Source: Candidatus Rifleibacteriota bacterium (lineage in GTDB: Bacteria > Riflebacteria > Ozemobacteria > Ozemobacterales > Ozemobacteraceae). Taken from it: a DNA stretch of 43,235 bases. The DNA lies in NCBI GenBank assembly GCA_029565415.1, contig JAKQOH010000076.1, forward strand, positions 1 to 43,235. The letters are read 5' to 3'. Positions 40,871 to 43,235 of the stretch are shown here, piece by piece. Both the position numbers and the translations under genes were made by a program. The notes under the pieces were generated by a model. That model made no database searches. It was not told where the DNA came from and worked only from the letters and a program-made list of their open reading frames with translations. Positions within the stretch are counted from its first letter, which is position 1. Each line of letters starts with the position of its first letter.

Positions 40871-42013
40871 TCACCGAGACTCTTCCGCGGGGTGTAACAG
40901 CCTGCGGGCTTCGGAGGCGTGGAGGCCGTTCGGGAAGTCGTCGAGGTAAAAGCGGATGTCACGGGGCTGGAGGCCGTTGGATTCGGCCCAGGCCCAGAAG
41001 ATGTCGTCGTGGAGGGAGGCGATGTCGGCGCGGTATTTCCCGCGCGGCATCAGGCGGAGATACTCTTCGATGGCGTATTTTGCCTTCCAGAGAGACATTT
41101 CCGAAGCCTTTCCGGCGGCGTCCCGCTCCTGCGCCGTGACGGCCTCGGTGACCAAGCGCTTCACCCACAGCTCGTCGAAGGCTTCATCCTTGTGCCACCC
41201 GAACGGGGCACGGAAGGCATATCGGGAGCACTGGTGGGTCGTCTGGTAGGCGTTCACGTTATGCCAAAGGTCACCTTCTGTCAGAACCAGTTGAACGAGC
41301 CAGGCAAGCATTCCGACCAGCATGCCGAGCTGAACCGCGAGAGGCCAGCGGCGGGGAAGCGGCGATGCCGGCCGAGTGGCGGCTTCGGCGAGAAGAGGAG
41401 GCCAGCCGGCGCTCGGATCCTCTTTGGCCAAGTTCGCCGGGCCGCGGGGCGCCTCCTCGGAGTCCCGCTCCAGCCCTGCCGCATGTTGAAGGTAATCGAA
41501 CACCAGATGCCCTTCGATCGCGCTCCAGCAGACGAATTCGGCGCCGGCCCGAAAACTCAGGCGATGCTCGTGCCATTTCTGGCCCGTCTTTTTGTTCCGG
41601 TGCTCGTAGATCGTGACCGTTGCCTTGCGGATATCGGCAACGGGGTAGAGCTCGACCAGGTCGTCCTCGCTTTTCATATATGCAATGATATACGGCGTCG
41701 CGACGACGGAGCGGGGAACGAGCCGCTCACGATGGAGATGCAGAAGGTATCGTCCCGTCAGGATCAGCCAGGAGCCGAGCATGGAAGCCGCGACCATCAC
41801 GGCCGCCCAGCCGGCATACAGCTCCCGCTCCACACCGGCCACGACGAACACGCCGATGATCAGCAGGCACCCCAGGCCGATTGCCGAAACCCCTTTGTGC
41901 CAGACCAGATCCTCGTAGATCCGCACATACCAGCGCTTCGCATGTGTCCCGCGCAAGGCTGCCAGCAGTTCATCACGAACGGGCGCCGGAATATCTCGAA
42001 ACGGGATTTTCAT
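40871..42013 (-). CDS. Hypothetical membrane protein with a cytosolic central region
   Basis: This encodes 380 residues from the ATG at 42013 (GAGGGG five bases upstream); a GTG at 42025 is an alternative. Two TM helices lie near the start (SAIGLGCLLIIGVFVVAGVE and AGWAAVMVAASMLGSWLILT), and one near residue 230 (LAVQLGMLVGMLAWLVQLVL). Between them is a beta-rich stretch (VELYPVADIRKATVTIYEHR) resembling a PH-like fold. The C-terminal 120 residues are helical, ending with LQPRDIRFYLDDFPNGLHAS. I know no family. It could be a sensor or a scaffold in the membrane. No neighbour explains it. Confidence 0.7.
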   Translation of the reverse strand: MKIPFRDIPAPVRDELLAALRGTHAKRWYVRIYEDLVWHKGVSAIGLGCLLIIGVFVVAGVERELYAGWAAVMVAASMLGSWLILTGRYLLHLHRERLVPRSVVATPYIIAYMKSEDDLVELYPVADIRKATVTIYEHRNKKTGQKWHEHRLSFRAGAEFVCWSAIEGHLVFDYLQHAAGLERDSEEAPRGPANLAKEDPSAGWPPLLAEAATRPASPLPRRWPLAVQLGMLVGMLAWLVQLVLTEGDLWHNVNAYQTTHQCSRYAFRAPFGWHKDEAFDELWVKRLVTEAVTAQERDAAGKASEMSLWKAKYAIEEYLRLMPRGKYRADIASLHDDIFWAWAESNGLQPRDIRFYLDDFPNGLHASEARRLLHPAEESR

Positions 42014-42230
42014 ACCACCCCTCACTCACGCAGAATCCCCAGCTCTCGACAGCGCTCGACCGTCGTGCATGCTCGATCCTCTTCGCGATCCCTCCATGAT
42101 CCGGAGGTTCCGCTTGCCCTGGCCGGAATCCTCTTGCCAAAACCGCAGGTTGAGGTTCAGTATACGATTGCCCGGAATCCAAGTCCCGTATTTTTCACGG
42201 GAAATCGAAGACATCGAGGAACAGGAGTGC

Positions 42231-42437
42231 ATGAAAGGCTTCGCTTCATCGGCCAGCCAACCCCGTCAGGGATGTGACACCAGCTCCGTCACGCGCATCT
42301 CGCGGATCGAAGCCGTGAAGCCGATCCTGTCCGTCGTCCGGCGGCCCCAGGCCAAAACGTCTGCCAACGAGGGCCCCTCCTTCGCCGATGAACTCACCAA
42401 GGCCATCGAGAAGCTGAATCTCCCGAAGCAGATCTGA
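42231..42437 (+). CDS. Small hypothetical protein, 68 residues
   Basis: AGGAGTGC lies immediately before the ATG at 42231. The protein is 68 residues with a disordered start (GFASSASQPRQGCDTSSVTR) and a C-terminal helix (SFADELTKAIEKLNLPKQ). It has no signal peptide. It resembles no family I can name. A longer frame from 42069 has no start signal. It ends 135 bases before the tRNA promoter. Confidence 0.5.
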   Translation: MKGFASSASQPRQGCDTSSVTRISRIEAVKPILSVVRRPQAKTSANEGPSFADELTKAIEKLNLPKQI

Positions 42438-42572
42438 GCCCGGCACGTCCAAAACTCAGAACCGTCGTAAAAAGCGGCCTCATTGCCGAAGCGTGTACCC
42501 CGTTCCCCCGCGCGAGATGGGCACAGCCGGCGCGAGTGCGGAATTTTTCAGGGGGAATTTTCTGTGTTTCTG

Positions 42573-42601
42573 TTGACACGTCCCCGGGGCTGTGGTAGGA
42601 T
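42573..42601 (+). promoter_or_regulatory. Promoter of the tRNA gene
   Basis: A perfect TTGACA (42573-42578) and TAGGAT (42596-42601) are 17 bases apart, placing the transcript start about 16 bases before the tRNA. Confidence 0.65.
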
Positions 42602-42624
42602 ATTTCCCGTCTTTCCAACCGTTT

Positions 42625-42696
<72 letters not shown>

Positions 42697-42743
42697 TTCT
42701 TTATCCCTCCTGAAGGGGTGACCGGTCTTTCGCGGGTTTGATC

Positions 42744-43235
42744 ATGGACAGCAAGATCATCGGTAACAGCAAGGCGATCCGTGACGTGTTGGGCCTGATC
42801 GACAAAGTGGCCCAGAGTGACGTCACGGTCCTGATCACCGGGGAAAGCGGCACCGGCAAGGAGATGGTCGCCCAGAGCATCTTCCGGGCCAGCCAGCGGC
42901 GTGCGAAACCCCTCATCACCCTCAACTGCGCGGCGATCCCGTCGGAGCTGCTCGAGAGTCAGATGTTCGGCCACGAGCGCGGGGCGTTCACCGGGGCGGT
43001 AAGCCGGCAGGAAGGCTGCTTCGAACGGGCCCATACGGGCGGCCTGTTCCTCGACGAAGTCGCGGATATGGCGCTCATGACCCAGACGAAGCTGCTCCGG
43101 GTCCTCCAGGAGCAGGAGTTCGAGCGCATCGGCGGCAAGGAGACGATCAAGGTCGATGTACGGATCATCGCGGCGACCAACAAGAACCTGCTTGACGAGA
43201 TCAAGCGGGGACCTTTCCGCGAAGACCTGTATTAC
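42744..43235 (+). CDS. Sigma-54-dependent activator, N-terminal part (runs off the window)
   Basis: The frame starts at ATG 42744 (or TTG 42738) and is open to the edge, 164 residues. It begins directly with the AAA+ domain: Walker A GESGTGKE (33-40), GAFTGA (80-85), which contacts sigma-54, and Walker B LFLDEV (101-106), then [20 protein letters not shown]. No receiver or sensor domain precedes it, as in PspF-type proteins; a C-terminal HTH would be outside the window. It should activate RNA polymerase with sigma-54. No strong ribosome binding site is seen. The start fits, as an in-frame stop lies 33 bases upstream. Confidence 0.9.
   Translation, partial: MDSKIIGNSKAIRDVLGLIDKVAQSDVTVLITGESGTGKEMVAQSIFRASQRRAKPLITLNCAAIPSELLESQMFGHERGAFTGAVSRQEGCFERAHTGGLFLDEVADMALMTQTKLLRVLQEQEFERIGGKETIKVDVRIIAATNKNLLDEIKRGPFREDLYY

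Overview
This window is GC-rich, densely coded DNA from a bacterium with a Gram-negative envelope. It encodes a TolC-type outer-membrane channel, an HlyD-type adaptor, a LysM protein with a predicted beta-barrel, several signal-peptide proteins and a start of a sigma-54 activator. The sequence alone does not place it in a phylum. An environmental or sludge anaerobe from a little-cultured lineage would fit the gene content, but that is only an impression.

Layout. (1) 1-4332: a DUF1015 protein (cut by the window edge), a HEAT-type exported protein, a Lys-rich exported protein, a uridine phosphorylase-like enzyme and a GT4 glycosyltransferase. (2) 4386-7860: a composite intergenic repeat, then a carbohydrate-type ABC importer made of a binding protein and two permeases without an ATPase. 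(3) 7867-10602 (minus): a complete molybdate/tungstate-type ABC importer. (4) 10769-18990: pirin, a PLP decarboxylase, a glycine-zipper exported protein, a histone-deacetylase-fold protein lacking key zinc ligands, a LysM/beta-barrel protein and a GT2 glycosyltransferase. (5) 19270-29447: one compact plus-strand operon for a ribosomally made, exported peptide: a CAP-fold protein, TolC, HlyD, a C39-peptidase ABC exporter, a second 997-aa ABC protein, a precursor with a nitrile-hydratase-like leader (NHLP) ending in Gly-Gly, and a GNAT-family enzyme. (6) 29590-30651: an alpha-1,2-fucosyltransferase-like GT11 gene with the stump of a GT6 gene. (7) about 30655-39660: an accessory region with orphan genes, a DUF6602 gene cut by an IS66 element, an IS630 element with a -1 frameshift site, a truncated WYL-type regulator, a degenerate FtsZ paralogue, a Lar-like zinc ribbon and a PD-(D/E)XK protein. 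(8) 39684-43235: small orphan genes, a membrane protein, tRNA-Thr(CGT) and the start of a sigma-54-dependent activator.

The most interesting system is region 5. The genes overlap or nearly touch and together make a whole export route. The C39 peptidase should cut the precursor after its Gly-Gly, the two ABC proteins and HlyD/TolC should move the 77-residue core across both membranes, and the GNAT protein is the only visible candidate modifying enzyme. The core has no cysteine, is rich in Pro and Val, and has lysines only at residues 168 and 171, its last four positions. This resembles, but does not prove, a fatty-acylated NHLP peptide of the selidamide kind. Other points worth checking are the HDAC-like protein with altered zinc and catalytic residues, the FtsZ-like protein without its GTP-binding glycine signature, the GT11/GT6 remnant pair, and a bipartite intergenic repeat found at two sites.
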